DNA of 64,000 bases from Kaistella palustris DSM 21579 (GCF_000422265.1 NZ_AULL01000012.1:405606-469605); one strand, 5' to 3'; positions 1 through 7,490 are shown, numbered from the stretch's first letter. The notes: generated by a model not told the origin, from the letters alone. Translations and numbers: made by a program.

Positions 1-2
1 CA

Positions 3-161
3 TACCAGGAAACAATTGGCGGTTACGGCGGCGTGCATCACTGTCTGATGCCGCAACCGAAACATATCCTGATTGATAAAGATGAAGAGGGGAATTTCAC
101 TTATAAGGTGTTCCGCGAAGAACAGAAAGCCGAAGATGTCTTGAAAATTTTGGGATATTAA
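3..161 (+). CDS. speA: Probable biosynthetic arginine decarboxylase, C-terminal end (partial)
   Basis: The window opens inside this reading frame; only the last 52 residues are present, ending in a TAA. The start of the fragment (YQETIGGYGG) resembles the GAYQE-type C-terminal motif of PLP-dependent biosynthetic arginine decarboxylases, and the chain ends in KILGY. Arginine decarboxylase makes agmatine, the substrate of the agmatinase encoded about 2.6 kb downstream on the same strand, which supports the call. The assignment rests on a short tail and on context, so another enzyme is possible. Confidence 0.55.
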   Translation, partial: YQETIGGYGGVHHCLMPQPKHILIDKDEEGNFTYKVFREEQKAEDVLKILGY

Positions 162-162
162 A

Positions 163-192
163 ATTCCCCTTCTTTGAAGGGGTGGATTTTTG
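163..192 (+). terminator. Terminator after the arginine decarboxylase gene
   Basis: CCCCTT (166-171) pairs with AAGGGG (177-182) around a short loop, followed by TGGATTTTT. It lies directly after the TAA at 159-161. Confidence 0.55.
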
Positions 193-251
193 CGACAGCA
201 AAAAGACGGGGTAGTTTTTAGGAGCAACCCAGTTTCCGCTTTCTTTCAAAA

Positions 252-345
252 CCCGTCCCGCTTTCCACTATATCTTTTTCTTTTTTCCAGAAAAAAAGAA
301 AAAGGATGCCGTTCCAATCGGGGCTAAAATTTCCGGCAGTTTGTC
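252..345. repeat. Dispersed intergenic element, copy 1
   Basis: A degenerate element made of a CCCGCTTTCC-like lead, a T-rich tract, a matching A-rich tract (a weak hairpin) and a tail ending near TCGGGGC. Related arrangements occur at 7404-7490 and 62093-62163. The tail half also occurs alone at 1653-1729. No reading frame is present. The relation was judged by eye. Confidence 0.45.
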
Positions 346-382
346 ATTGCGAGGCACGAAGCAATCCCTAAATTAACTTCTC
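305..382. repeat. Direct repeat, left copy (flanks the DUF2089 module)
   Basis: About 78 bp that align with 1653-1729 in the same orientation with roughly a dozen differences. Both copies share CAATCGGGGCT, GGCAGTTTGTCATTGCG and AACTTCTC. The GTCATTGCGA..CGAAGCAATC core resembles a short dispersed repeat seen in many bacterial genomes. The right end runs into the last codons of the DUF5808 gene (stop at 373-375), so the C-terminal SRS of that protein is encoded by the repeat. Confidence 0.7.
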
Positions 383-582
383 GATTTTATCATATATATA
401 ATAAATCCGAAGAAAGCCATCATCAATAAAAGTTCTAAAATCGATTTTGTTTTCGCAAAATTTACCGTCCAACCCATCCACGGAATTCTTTTTGGCGGAA
501 AGATCCGGTCGTCATTTTTGTTGTAATAAAATATTCCCCAGATCCAGGGAGAATTTTCTATTTCTGTTTTGTTATTTTTCAT
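373..582 (-). CDS. Small membrane protein, DUF5808 family
   Basis: A 69-residue protein with an N-terminal soluble part matching the DUF5808 pattern (W-x-W-G-I-F-YYNKNDDR, then PKR and G-W-T-V-NF) and one C-terminal transmembrane segment at about residues 47-65. Function is unknown; related domains occur in bacterial membrane proteins of unknown role. It is the last gene of a tight minus-strand trio, starting 2 nt after the stop of the YIP1-like gene. Its final three codons lie in a dispersed repeat, so the original C-terminus may have been replaced. Confidence 0.7.
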   Translation of the reverse strand: MKNNKTEIENSPWIWGIFYYNKNDDRIFPPKRIPWMGWTVNFAKTKSILELLLMMAFFGFIIYMIKSRS

Positions 583-584
583 AA

Positions 585-1154
585 TTAAAGTCTTAAAATG
601 TAAGAAATTGATTGAGAAACTGGAAGTAAAATAAACAGAACTACCGCGAAGATTGCAATTTCCTTCCAGGATTTTATATTAGTGGCAGTTCGGAAGCCAT
701 TATATAGCAGTACAATTCCATAGATTATAAAGGGCAAAGTAATTCCAACAAAAACTAAAAGTAAAATCAAATCTGTGAATTCTAAGTGTAAATTTTGCAT
801 TGCTTTTCCCGAGATTTTTTCCAGATCAATAAATTTTGTTGCCAAAACAGTAGGAAAATTGAAAACCTGCGAAATGAGCACTGCATTCAAAATATCGATG
901 AGGCGGGTTTTATTGTTGAAAATAATTCCTAAAATAAAAAGAACGATCACAGCGAAAACAATACTGAAACCGCAGTAAAAAAATGCAATTGCTAAATCTG
1001 AATTTTTCAAGGGAGAAAAATGAAAAATACTGTCAATTTTAATTCTTGCGTAATAACAGACCAATCCATTGATAAAAAAGAAAAGCAAACCGAAAATCAA
1101 AAGTTGCTTTTCCGTAAATTTCAAAAATGGATTGAAAATAATCTTCGAGTTCAT
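585..1154 (-). CDS. YIP1-like polytopic membrane protein
   Basis: 189 residues, very hydrophobic, with about five predicted transmembrane segments (near residues 15-37, 53-80, 88-106, 123-150 and 163-187). The pattern suits the YIP1/DUF1282 class of integral membrane proteins, but no signature residues settle this. The start codon overlaps the stop codon of the DUF2089 gene by 1 nt (TAATG), which indicates translational coupling. Inferred role: membrane partner of the DUF2089 regulator and the DUF5808 protein. No enzymatic function can be read from it. Confidence 0.65.
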   Translation of the reverse strand: MNSKIIFNPFLKFTEKQLLIFGLLFFFINGLVCYYARIKIDSIFHFSPLKNSDLAIAFFYCGFSIVFAVIVLFILGIIFNNKTRLIDILNAVLISQVFNFPTVLATKFIDLEKISGKAMQNLHLEFTDLILLLVFVGITLPFIIYGIVLLYNGFRTATNIKSWKEIAIFAVVLFILLPVSQSISYILRL

Positions 1155-1426
1155 TATACTGATTTTTTTAATTGATTAATTTTTTCGATCAAGTCATCCA
1201 TTTTATTTCTCATCGTAGGATAAGAAAGTTCTGCCTGCTTTGACATTTCTTTGATACTTCCACTGGAGAGAAAAAAATTGAGAATAAAATCCTGTTCTTC
1301 ATGGGAGATTTTCAGGTAAAGTGGCAAATCGTAATTTCCATTAACCGTGGTTTCACATTGGCCACATTTCATTTGACTCACATTAAGAGAACTGTCACAA
1401 CTTGGGCAAAAAATAGGAAGTTTCAT
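1154..1426 (-). CDS. DUF2089 zinc-ribbon/HTH protein, putative regulator
   Basis: 90 residues. The N-terminus carries a zinc ribbon with two CxxC pairs (FCPSC at about 7-10 and KCGQC at about 21-24), then a short all-helical region with EEQDFILNFF and a helix-turn-helix-like LSYPTMRNKMDDL near residues 67-79. This is the DUF2089 pattern, in which SYPTVR is characteristic. Such proteins are thought to be small DNA-binding regulators. It is first in the minus-strand trio and translationally coupled to the next gene, so it probably controls its own operon. Target and signal are unknown. Confidence 0.75.
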   Translation of the reverse strand: MKLPIFCPSCDSSLNVSQMKCGQCETTVNGNYDLPLYLKISHEEQDFILNFFLSSGSIKEMSKQAELSYPTMRNKMDDLIEKINQLKKSV

Positions 1427-1618
1427 TACTTTAATTGATTTTATTTTAAATAAAGTTTAAAAGTACTTTAACAAAGTTAAAATAAATTTTAAAATAACAA
1501 CAAAGTTTTTAGTTTTATTTACAGTGCTAAACTTTTAAATAAAGATTAATATTTTTATCAAAGGGAAATTTTTATCTTTGAAAATCTTAAAAATATAACT
1601 CAAAATCCAAAATTTTAT

Positions 1619-1651
1619 ATGCAAACTTACGCCGGAATTCCAGAAGAAAAA
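1619..1651 (+). pseudogene. Relic of an agmatinase 5' end
   Basis: ATG at 1619 opens MQTYAGIPEE, which matches the N-terminus of the intact agmatinase downstream (MNKTYAGIPAE). It is preceded by a TAnnTTTG promoter-like box at 1573-1580. After 11 codons the reading frame enters the dispersed repeat and stops at 1718-1720. It therefore looks like the promoter and first codons of a former speB copy cut off by the repeat, not a working gene. Confidence 0.65.
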
Positions 1652-1652
1652 G

Positions 1653-1729
1653 GTTGCCGTTTCAATCGGGGCTGGAATTTCTGGCAGTTTGTCATTGCGG
1701 GAAACGAAGTGCTCCCATAATAACTTCTC
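1653..1729. repeat. Direct repeat, right copy
   Basis: Aligns with 305-382 in direct orientation, including the 17-nt block GGCAGTTTGTCATTGCG. It begins exactly where the agmatinase similarity of the upstream relic ends. Confidence 0.7.
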
Positions 1730-1978
1730 TAAAATAACCTGTAATGCCGCCCAGTCACAGGATTTTTTTTACCGGTCAACTTTCATTGTAACAAAATATT
1801 TTTTGAAACCATCTTGCAAAACGTTATTTCCGGTCATATTACCGTGGTAGATATTTGTTCCGAATTATCTTTAAAAAGTTACATGTATGTTGGCTTTAAA
1901 TAAGGGAATTACGTAAAAAAAATTACTGAAAAATAAGCTTACTCGCGTATGTTGCAGGAGGGAAATTGGTGACTTATT

Positions 1979-2638
1979 TTAGAAAAAGGTTTTCAATTTT
2001 TCAAATTCAATCTCAGTGAAATCGGAAATGACAAGATCTGCTTTTTCATAATTTTGTCCGGTAGAATGTGGACTTTTATACGCCACGCAAAAAATACCCG
2101 CCGCGTGAGCCGCCAAAATACCGTTCGTAGAATCTTCGATCACTGCGCAGTTTTCGTTGGGTTCGTGGGCAATTTTCGCCGCCAGGTTAAAGATTTCGGG
2201 ATTTGGTTTCGACTCCTTTAAATCATCTCCGCTGATATTTCCCACAAAATATTTTGCGAGACCAAATTTTTCAAAAACCATAATAATCGTCGTCATGCTG
2301 GCCGATGAAGCCAGCACCAGTTTGATCCGGCTGTCAAATAAATTCTGAATGATCTCCCGCACGCCGGGCAGCAGATCAAAATCGGCCTCGGAATAAAAGT
2401 ACTGCTTAAAATATTTCCTTTTCAGTGCCGCCAGATCGGCGACAGATTCTTTAAGATCATATTTTTCAATAAGGATCCGGCAAACCTTTTTGGTGGCGGC
2501 TCCGGTAAAAGTGATGTACAGGCTTTCCGGAACTGTAATTCCCAAATCTGCAAACATGTGAAAGTACGCTTTCCGGTGCAGCGGTTCGGTGTCTACGAGC
2601 ACACCATCCATATCAAATAATACTGCTTTTAATGGCAT
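1979..2638 (-). CDS. HAD-superfamily hydrolase, beta-phosphoglucomutase-like
   Basis: 219 residues, a normal length for a subfamily IA HAD phosphatase. Motif I is FDMDGVLVDTE, with nucleophile Asp9 and acid/base Asp11. A helical cap follows, then motif II (LASSAS), motif III Lys in KESKPNPEIF and motif IV in CAVIEDSTNGILAA. The SKPxPEIF and EDSxxGI elements are typical of the beta-phosphoglucomutase / sugar-phosphatase branch. The substrate cannot be told from sequence. It is monocistronic and transcribed divergently from speB. Confidence 0.85.
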   Translation of the reverse strand: MPLKAVLFDMDGVLVDTEPLHRKAYFHMFADLGITVPESLYITFTGAATKKVCRILIEKYDLKESVADLAALKRKYFKQYFYSEADFDLLPGVREIIQNLFDSRIKLVLASSASMTTIIMVFEKFGLAKYFVGNISGDDLKESKPNPEIFNLAAKIAHEPNENCAVIEDSTNGILAAHAAGIFCVAYKSPHSTGQNYEKADLVISDFTEIEFEKLKTFF

Positions 2639-2714
2639 AAATTTTTTCTTAAAGTTAATAGAATTTTACAGCAAGTTACGAATTGCAGAGATGCTGATCT
2701 CTATTTGATTTTTT

Positions 2715-2722
2715 TACCTTTG
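2715..2722 (+). promoter_or_regulatory. Probable -7 promoter box of speB
   Basis: TACCTTTG matches the Bacteroidetes TAnnTTTG element and ends 26 nt before the agmatinase ATG. No convincing -33 TTG was found at the usual spacing. Confidence 0.5.
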
Positions 2723-2748
2723 TCATCTGGAAACAAAAATCATCAGTC

Positions 2749-3606
2749 ATGAATAAAACATATGCCGGAATCCCCGCAGAAAATGCGACGCTGGATAATT
2801 CAAAAGTAATGCTCGTCACAGTTCCTTACGACGGTACTTCAACCTGGGGAAAGGGTGCAGATAAAGGTCCCGAACTCTTTTTAGATGCTTCTGAAAATAT
2901 GGAGTTGTATGATATTGAAACCAATACAGAACCTTATCTGGAAGGTATTTTTCTGGGTGGCGAGATCAGCGAGAAATCTTCTCCTGAAGCAATGACTGAA
3001 GCAGTTTACCAAAAAACACTAGAACTTTTAAAGAACGACGGAAAATTATTCACGCTTTTTGGCGGCGAACATTCAGTTTCTATCGGTTCGATTCGTGCGG
3101 TAGGAGAAAAGTATGAAAACTTAACCGTTTTGCAGCTTGATGCGCACACCGATTTACGTCCGGATTTTCACGGCTCCACATCTAACCATGCATGTGCAGT
3201 TTACGAAGCGAGTAAAAAACACAATTTGGTTCAGGTCGGCATCCGCTCCTGCGATATCGAAGAAATGGCACATGTGAATAAAGAGCAATGTTTCTGGGCT
3301 CACGAAATCGCTAAGAAAGAAGACTGGATCGATGATGTTTTAGAAAAAGTTTCGGGAAATGTGTATATCACAATTGATTTGGACGCATTCGATCCCTCCG
3401 TCGCGCCCTCCACAGGAACACCGGAACCAGGCGGTTTACAATGGTATCCAACTTTAGAATTATTAAGAAAAGTATTTCAGAAATGTAATGTAGTTGCCTT
3501 TGATATCGTGGAACTCATGGATTCGCCGATGCCCAAACCAACTGCTTTCTTAGCTGCGAAATTATACTATAAAATGTTGGCGTATTACCATATTTCGAGG
3601 GATTAG
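2749..3606 (+). CDS. speB: Agmatinase (arginase/ureohydrolase family)
   Basis: 285 residues. It hydrolyses agmatine to putrescine and urea in the cytoplasm. The binuclear Mn2+ ligands are all present: FGGEHS with His108, DAHTD with Asp131/His133/Asp135, and IDLDAFDP with Asp210/Asp212. The N-terminus and length fit bacterial agmatinases. Arginine decarboxylase, the preceding pathway step, appears to be encoded at the left edge, so this region carries the arginine-to-putrescine route. An HAD gene and the DUF2089 module now separate the two, and a truncated second speB start lies at 1619. Confidence 0.9.
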   Translation: MNKTYAGIPAENATLDNSKVMLVTVPYDGTSTWGKGADKGPELFLDASENMELYDIETNTEPYLEGIFLGGEISEKSSPEAMTEAVYQKTLELLKNDGKLFTLFGGEHSVSIGSIRAVGEKYENLTVLQLDAHTDLRPDFHGSTSNHACAVYEASKKHNLVQVGIRSCDIEEMAHVNKEQCFWAHEIAKKEDWIDDVLEKVSGNVYITIDLDAFDPSVAPSTGTPEPGGLQWYPTLELLRKVFQKCNVVAFDIVELMDSPMPKPTAFLAAKLYYKMLAYYHISRD

Positions 3607-3712
3607 AAGTTAGAATTAAGAATCAAGATTCAAGATAATAAAAATGCCTCTCCAAAATATTGGAAAGGCATTTTATTTTATTACTTTTTCTAACTTCTAA
3701 CTTCTAACTTCT
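3605..3712. repeat. Intergenic quasi-palindrome with TTCTAAC heptads
   Basis: AGAAGTTAGAA at 3605-3615 is the exact reverse complement of TTCTAACTTCT, which occurs three times in register as a heptad run at 3688-3712. The terminator at 3641-3680 is nested inside. The two ends overlap the stop codons of the converging speB and S15-hydrolase genes. Confidence 0.65.
3641..3680. terminator. Bidirectional terminator between speB and the S15 hydrolase gene
   Basis: Arms AAAATGCCTCTCCA (3641-3654) and TGGAAAGGCATTTT (3661-3674) with a 6-nt loop and T-rich sequence on both sides, between two converging genes. Confidence 0.85.
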
Positions 3713-5567
3713 ACTTCAAAACATCCACTTCCAAAGAACTATCCCCAAAAATTTTAATAAAAGCTTTGGTGTAATCTTCTTCCGTTGCAAAGTTCGGGTT
3801 TGCCATGAATTTCTGTGGATTCACTGCAAACAGCGGGAACCAGGTGCTTGAAATCTGAATCTGGATTTTATGTCCTTTTTTGAAAGTGTGCATCACATCC
3901 TGCAATTTAAAATTCACGGCAGTTTTTTGATTGGGAACTAATGCTTCAGGCTTTTCCCTGGAATTTCTGAATCTTGCCGGCATAATTTCGCTGCGCACCA
4001 TTTGGTGGTAATTCCCATAGATCACACCATCTTTTTTCTCTTTCGGTACAAAATCTTCGGGGTACACATCAATCAGTTTTACGGCAAAATCAGCATCGGT
4101 AGAAGTAGATGCGATATTGAGTTTCGCCATTAACTCTCCGCCAAAAGTAATATCTTCGGTTAATGCATCTGTGGTAAAAGTAACCACGTCCGGCCTTCCT
4201 TCGGCAAATCTTTGGTCTTCACTCATGTAATTTCTGGGAGTAAACCCATTAAAATCCTTGAGGTTATCTGAGCTCAAAACCGGTTTGTTGGGATCACTGT
4301 AATATTCTGTAAAATTATTTTCCGCCTTGTTTTTCAAAGTTCCGTCTGTAAGATAGAAACTCACTTTCTGCGCATTTTTTGGCGGATACTGCGCGAATTC
4401 GCGCCATTCCTTACTTCCGGTATCGAACATTACGGCTTCCGGAATTCCCGCATCACTTTTCGTATCACCTTTTAAATAATGATTAAAGAACTTGGTTTCC
4501 AGATTTTTCTGGTAGTAAGTGGCAATACTGTCGCCGAAATAAATGTCATTATGAAAGGCTTTCCCGGTTTCACGCGCCCAGGCTCCGTGCGAAAACGGTC
4601 CCATAACGATGGTGTTTTTAGCTTTTGGGCTGGTTTTTTCTATGGTTTTGTAGATATTTAAAGGACCTGAAAGATCTTCTGCATCAAACCAACCGCCCAC
4701 CGTCATCACGGCGTGTTTTACATTTTTCAGATGGGGCAGGATACTTCTTTTTTGCCAGTAATCATCGTAGTTCGGATGATTCATTATTTCGGTCATGAAG
4801 AAATTATTTTTATAATATTTTTCGTAACCGTCCTTCAATGTCCCCATTTCCCTGTAAAATTTCAAGCCGTCTTCGGAAGTGGGTTTAATGAAAGTGTCCA
4901 TATACCAGCCTTCTTTTTCGGGCTTGGTTTTCTGGATGCCAAAGACAGGAAAAGTCCGGAAGTAACCCAGCATGAATTTACCGTTGTGCAGAAAGTCATC
5001 ATTCCAGAAATCCGAAATCGGCGCCTGTGGCGAGGAAGCGACTAACGCCGGATGATCGGATAAAATTCCCGCTGCAGTATAAAAACCGGGATAAGAAGTT
5101 CCGTACTGGCCGACTTTTTTATTGTTGTTCGGTATATTTTTAAGCAGCCATTCAATCGTGTCGTAAGTGTCGGTGCTTTCGTCAACATCTTTTTTGGTTT
5201 TGTGCGCAACCTGCGGCGTCATATTCGTAAACACGCCCTCGCTCATATATCGGCCGCGCACATCCTGATAAACGAAAATATAGCCGTCTTTCATCAAATA
5301 TTGGTTCGGACCCAAACCGTTTCTGTAGGCATCCGGCCCATATGGCGCTACGCTGTAGCAGGTCCGCTGCATGAGGAACGGCAGTTTGTGGCTGGCAGAA
5401 ATATCTTTCGGAATGTAAATTGAAGTGAAAAGTTTTACGCCGTCGCGCATCGGGATGTACACTTCTTTTTTGGTGTAATTTTCTTTAATGAAAGTATTGT
5501 CCGGCTTGTTCTGACCGAAGCTAAACACCATTAATAAAAGAAAAATGAACTGCATGTATTTTTTCAT
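3711..5567 (-). CDS. Exported CocE/NonD-family (peptidase S15) hydrolase
   Basis: 618 residues from the ATG at 5565-5567, where a signal peptide begins (MKKYMQFIFLLLMVFSFGQ). The frame is open 37 codons further upstream, but that part is not signal-like and runs into the divergent promoter. The catalytic triad of the X-Pro dipeptidyl-peptidase/cocaine-esterase family is visible: Ser158 in GTSYPG, Asp295 in GGWFDAED and His327 in GPFSHGAW. The C-terminal part resembles the jelly-roll PepX_C domain. It probably cleaves acyl-amino-acid or peptide substrates outside the inner membrane. The substrate is unknown. It is divergent from the AlkB-like gene with 61 bp between them. Confidence 0.85.
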   Translation of the reverse strand: MKKYMQFIFLLLMVFSFGQNKPDNTFIKENYTKKEVYIPMRDGVKLFTSIYIPKDISASHKLPFLMQRTCYSVAPYGPDAYRNGLGPNQYLMKDGYIFVYQDVRGRYMSEGVFTNMTPQVAHKTKKDVDESTDTYDTIEWLLKNIPNNNKKVGQYGTSYPGFYTAAGILSDHPALVASSPQAPISDFWNDDFLHNGKFMLGYFRTFPVFGIQKTKPEKEGWYMDTFIKPTSEDGLKFYREMGTLKDGYEKYYKNNFFMTEIMNHPNYDDYWQKRSILPHLKNVKHAVMTVGGWFDAEDLSGPLNIYKTIEKTSPKAKNTIVMGPFSHGAWARETGKAFHNDIYFGDSIATYYQKNLETKFFNHYLKGDTKSDAGIPEAVMFDTGSKEWREFAQYPPKNAQKVSFYLTDGTLKNKAENNFTEYYSDPNKPVLSSDNLKDFNGFTPRNYMSEDQRFAEGRPDVVTFTTDALTEDITFGGELMAKLNIASTSTDADFAVKLIDVYPEDFVPKEKKDGVIYGNYHQMVRSEIMPARFRNSREKPEALVPNQKTAVNFKLQDVMHTFKKGHKIQIQISSTWFPLFAVNPQKFMANPNFATEEDYTKAFIKIFGDSSLEVDVLK

Positions 5568-5628
5568 GGATAAAATTTTGAACGAATTTATAAAATAAAA
5601 AACAGAAATTTGAAGAAATGTGACGCGT

Positions 5629-6240
5629 ATGGAATTATTTGAAAGAACTGCAGATCCAGAACAAAACCTTCTTCCCAAAGACGGAACGGTGAATTATTAC
5701 GGGAAAATTTTAAGTGAAACGGAAGCGGTAAAATTATACGAAAAATTTCTCGGTGAAATTGCCTGGAAAAATGATGAAGCAATAATTTTTGGCAAAAAGA
5801 TATTTACCAAAAGAAAAGTGGCCTGGTATGGCGATCGGGATTTTGAATATACCTATTCCAATTCCACCAAGATCGCACATGCCTGGACTGCAGAACTTTT
5901 ATTACTGAAAAAATTAGTTGAAGAGAAAACCGGTGAAACCTTTAATTCCTGCCTCCTCAACCTTTATCATGATGGCAGCGAAGGCATGGCCTACCACAGC
6001 GACGGCGAAAAAGACCTGAAGAATAATGGCGCAATCGCTTCCGTAAGTCTGGGCGCTGAAAGAAAATTTTCCTTCAAACATAAAATCACCAGGGAAAGGG
6101 TAGATGTAATACTGGAGGCCGGCAGCCTGCTCGTAATGAAAGGTGAAACTCAAAAATACTGGGTTCACCGCCTGCCGCCTACCAAGAAAGTTTTCTCGCC
6201 GCGCATAAACCTCACTTTCCGTACTATTGAAATGAAATAA
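5629..6240 (+). CDS. AlkB-like 2-oxoglutarate/Fe(II) dioxygenase
   Basis: 203 residues from ATG 5629; an alternative GTG lies 9 nt upstream. The double-stranded beta-helix signature of the AlkB family is intact: His123-x-Asp125 in AYHSDG, distal His180 in WVHRL, and the 2-oxoglutarate-binding RINLTFR (Arg192, Arg198). It is closest in style to the ALKBH2/3-like group that oxidatively removes alkyl groups from DNA bases. The likely role is direct reversal of alkylation damage. No ada or other adaptive-response gene is adjacent. Confidence 0.85.
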   Translation: MELFERTADPEQNLLPKDGTVNYYGKILSETEAVKLYEKFLGEIAWKNDEAIIFGKKIFTKRKVAWYGDRDFEYTYSNSTKIAHAWTAELLLLKKLVEEKTGETFNSCLLNLYHDGSEGMAYHSDGEKDLKNNGAIASVSLGAERKFSFKHKITRERVDVILEAGSLLVMKGETQKYWVHRLPPTKKVFSPRINLTFRTIEMK

Positions 6241-6389
6241 CGCAGTTTTTGCAGCAATCACCCGTTTTTTAGTAAATTTCCGGTGAAATGATTAAACTTT
6301 AAGAAAAATTTATAATACCATTAGGAATCAAGCGGATTTTAAATCGTTAAATTTGAAACTCACGTTTACTAACCAATTAAAAAAAAACA

Positions 6390-6869
6390 ATGAAAAAGAC
6401 ACTTGCAATGGCAGCTTTAGCGCTCGCCGTATCATTTGGATCCACTTCCTGCAAAAAGAAAGTTTCCGATGCGGAGCTTCAAACGCAGGCTACAACTGTA
6501 GTGACCTCCACGCCCACAGCTTCTGTTGAAGTGAAAGACGGCACAGCGCACCTCAGCGGAACTTTCGCTGATGAGGCTTCCAGAGATTCTATGATCGCTT
6601 CTTTAAAAGCAATTCCCGGAATTAAGGATGTAATGGACATGTCAACTATCGAAGCACCGGTTGTAGTAGAAACCGCTTCCGCCGTTGATCCCGCAGTTCA
6701 GCAAAAAGTAACCGACGCGGTTAAGGATTTTCCGTCTGTAAATGTAGAGGTGGTAAATGGCGAACTTACGCTGACCGGAAATGTGTCCAGCGCGCAGGCA
6801 AGACAGATCAAAATGTCGGTAGATGCCTTGAAACCTGGAAAAGTAAACTATAACTATACCGTAAAATAA
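6390..6869 (+). CDS. Lipoprotein with two BON domains
   Basis: 159 residues. A signal peptide with a lipobox (GSTSC, Cys21) indicates a lipidated envelope protein. Two BON-type modules follow (about 34-95 and 100-157). Each has the AxVxVxxGxxxLxGxxxxxxxR pattern, for example VEVVNGELTLTGNVSSA. BON domains are thought to bind phospholipid or other surfaces in OsmY-like envelope proteins. The next gene starts 6 nt after the stop and also has a BON-like module, so the two probably form one operon and work together. Confidence 0.8.
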   Translation: MKKTLAMAALALAVSFGSTSCKKKVSDAELQTQATTVVTSTPTASVEVKDGTAHLSGTFADEASRDSMIASLKAIPGIKDVMDMSTIEAPVVVETASAVDPAVQQKVTDAVKDFPSVNVEVVNGELTLTGNVSSAQARQIKMSVDALKPGKVNYNYTVK

Positions 6870-6875
6870 CAAATA

Positions 6876-7295
6876 ATGAGTGCATTACAAGATAAATACG
6901 CCGGAGTAATTTCTGCAGCACAGTCTGCGGGAGTATCCAACCTTCAGGTTAATGAGCAGGACGGCATTCTGTACGTCACGGGAAATGCCGCGTCTACCGC
7001 TGCCAAAGATGCAGTTTGGAACGCTTTGGGAGCCATCGATTCTACATATTCCGCTTCCGATATCAATGTGGATGTGCAGGTAGCAGGTCTCTCCGCCGGC
7101 GCTTCGTTAACCGTTGCGACCGAAGATTCCAACCTCAACATCCGTCAGCAGCCTTCTACCGATGGCGCCATTGTAGGCAAGGCTGGCAAAGGGGAATCGG
7201 TAACGCTCGTTGAGCAAACATCCGATGACTGGTGGAAAATCAGGACCGCCGATGGTGAAGAGGGTTACGCCTATTCCAGATATTTGCGCGCCTAG
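6876..7295 (+). CDS. BON-like plus bacterial SH3 domain protein
   Basis: 139 residues without a signal peptide. Residues about 4-68 resemble a BON module (VNEQDGILYVTGNAAS). Residues about 77-139 form a bacterial SH3 domain (LNIRQQPSTDGAIVGKAGKG, then DDWWKIRT and GYAYSRYL). The layout recalls E. coli Kbp/YgaU, a cytoplasmic potassium-binding BON-LysM protein, with SH3b in place of LysM. That comparison is inference. It is co-directional with, and 6 nt from, the BON lipoprotein gene and is followed by a strong terminator. Confidence 0.75.
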   Translation: MSALQDKYAGVISAAQSAGVSNLQVNEQDGILYVTGNAASTAAKDAVWNALGAIDSTYSASDINVDVQVAGLSAGASLTVATEDSNLNIRQQPSTDGAIVGKAGKGESVTLVEQTSDDWWKIRTADGEEGYAYSRYLRA

Positions 7296-7320
7296 ATTTT
7301 TCTTCGATTATATTGAGCAG

Positions 7321-7359
7321 CCTCTGCTTCGGAACATTCCGGAGCGGAGGTTTTTTTTT
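7321..7359 (+). terminator. Terminator of the BON operon
   Basis: CCTCTGCTTCGGAA and TTCCGGAGCGGAGG form a 14-bp stem with a 2-nt centre and two mismatched or wobble pairs, followed by nine Ts. Confidence 0.9.
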
Positions 7360-7403
7360 GGGGCCATCCCGCCGGCAAACTGAAGTTTTCCGGCGGGACC
7401 GCG

Positions 7404-7490
7404 CTCTCCGTTGCAATCTTTTTTTTGCCGTTTCTTTCCCTTCCCCAAAAAAAAGGATTTCCACTGCGATCGCTTGTCCGGCACTCCGCC
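7404..7490. repeat. Dispersed intergenic element, copy 2
   Basis: CTCTCCGTTGCAATC followed by a T tract, then an A tract and GGATTTCCACTGCGATCGC. This gives an imperfect T/A hairpin with flanking blocks like the element at 252-345. It lies between the BON operon terminator and the next gene and leaves an open but non-coding-looking frame in front of that gene. Confidence 0.45.

Larger units (their letters stand above)
1427..1978. other. Gene-free stretch holding a relic and a repeat
   Basis: 552 bp without an intact gene. From left to right it holds the AT-rich promoter region of the DUF2089 operon, a plus-strand TATCTTTG box (1573-1580), the speB relic (1619-1651), the right copy of the direct repeat (1653-1729), and a hairpin-like CCTGT..ACAGG followed by eight Ts (about 1738-1770). 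Nothing recognisable was seen from about 1775 to 1978. Confidence 0.6.

Noticed and set aside
1619..1720. A 33-codon gene starting MQTYAGIPEE
   Set aside because: Only the first 11 codons resemble agmatinase and the rest is the dispersed repeat, so it is treated as a relic.
5568..5678. 37-codon upstream extension of the S15 hydrolase
   Set aside because: It would place a normal signal peptide in the middle of the chain and overlap the divergent AlkB-like gene. ATG at 5565-5567 is the better start.
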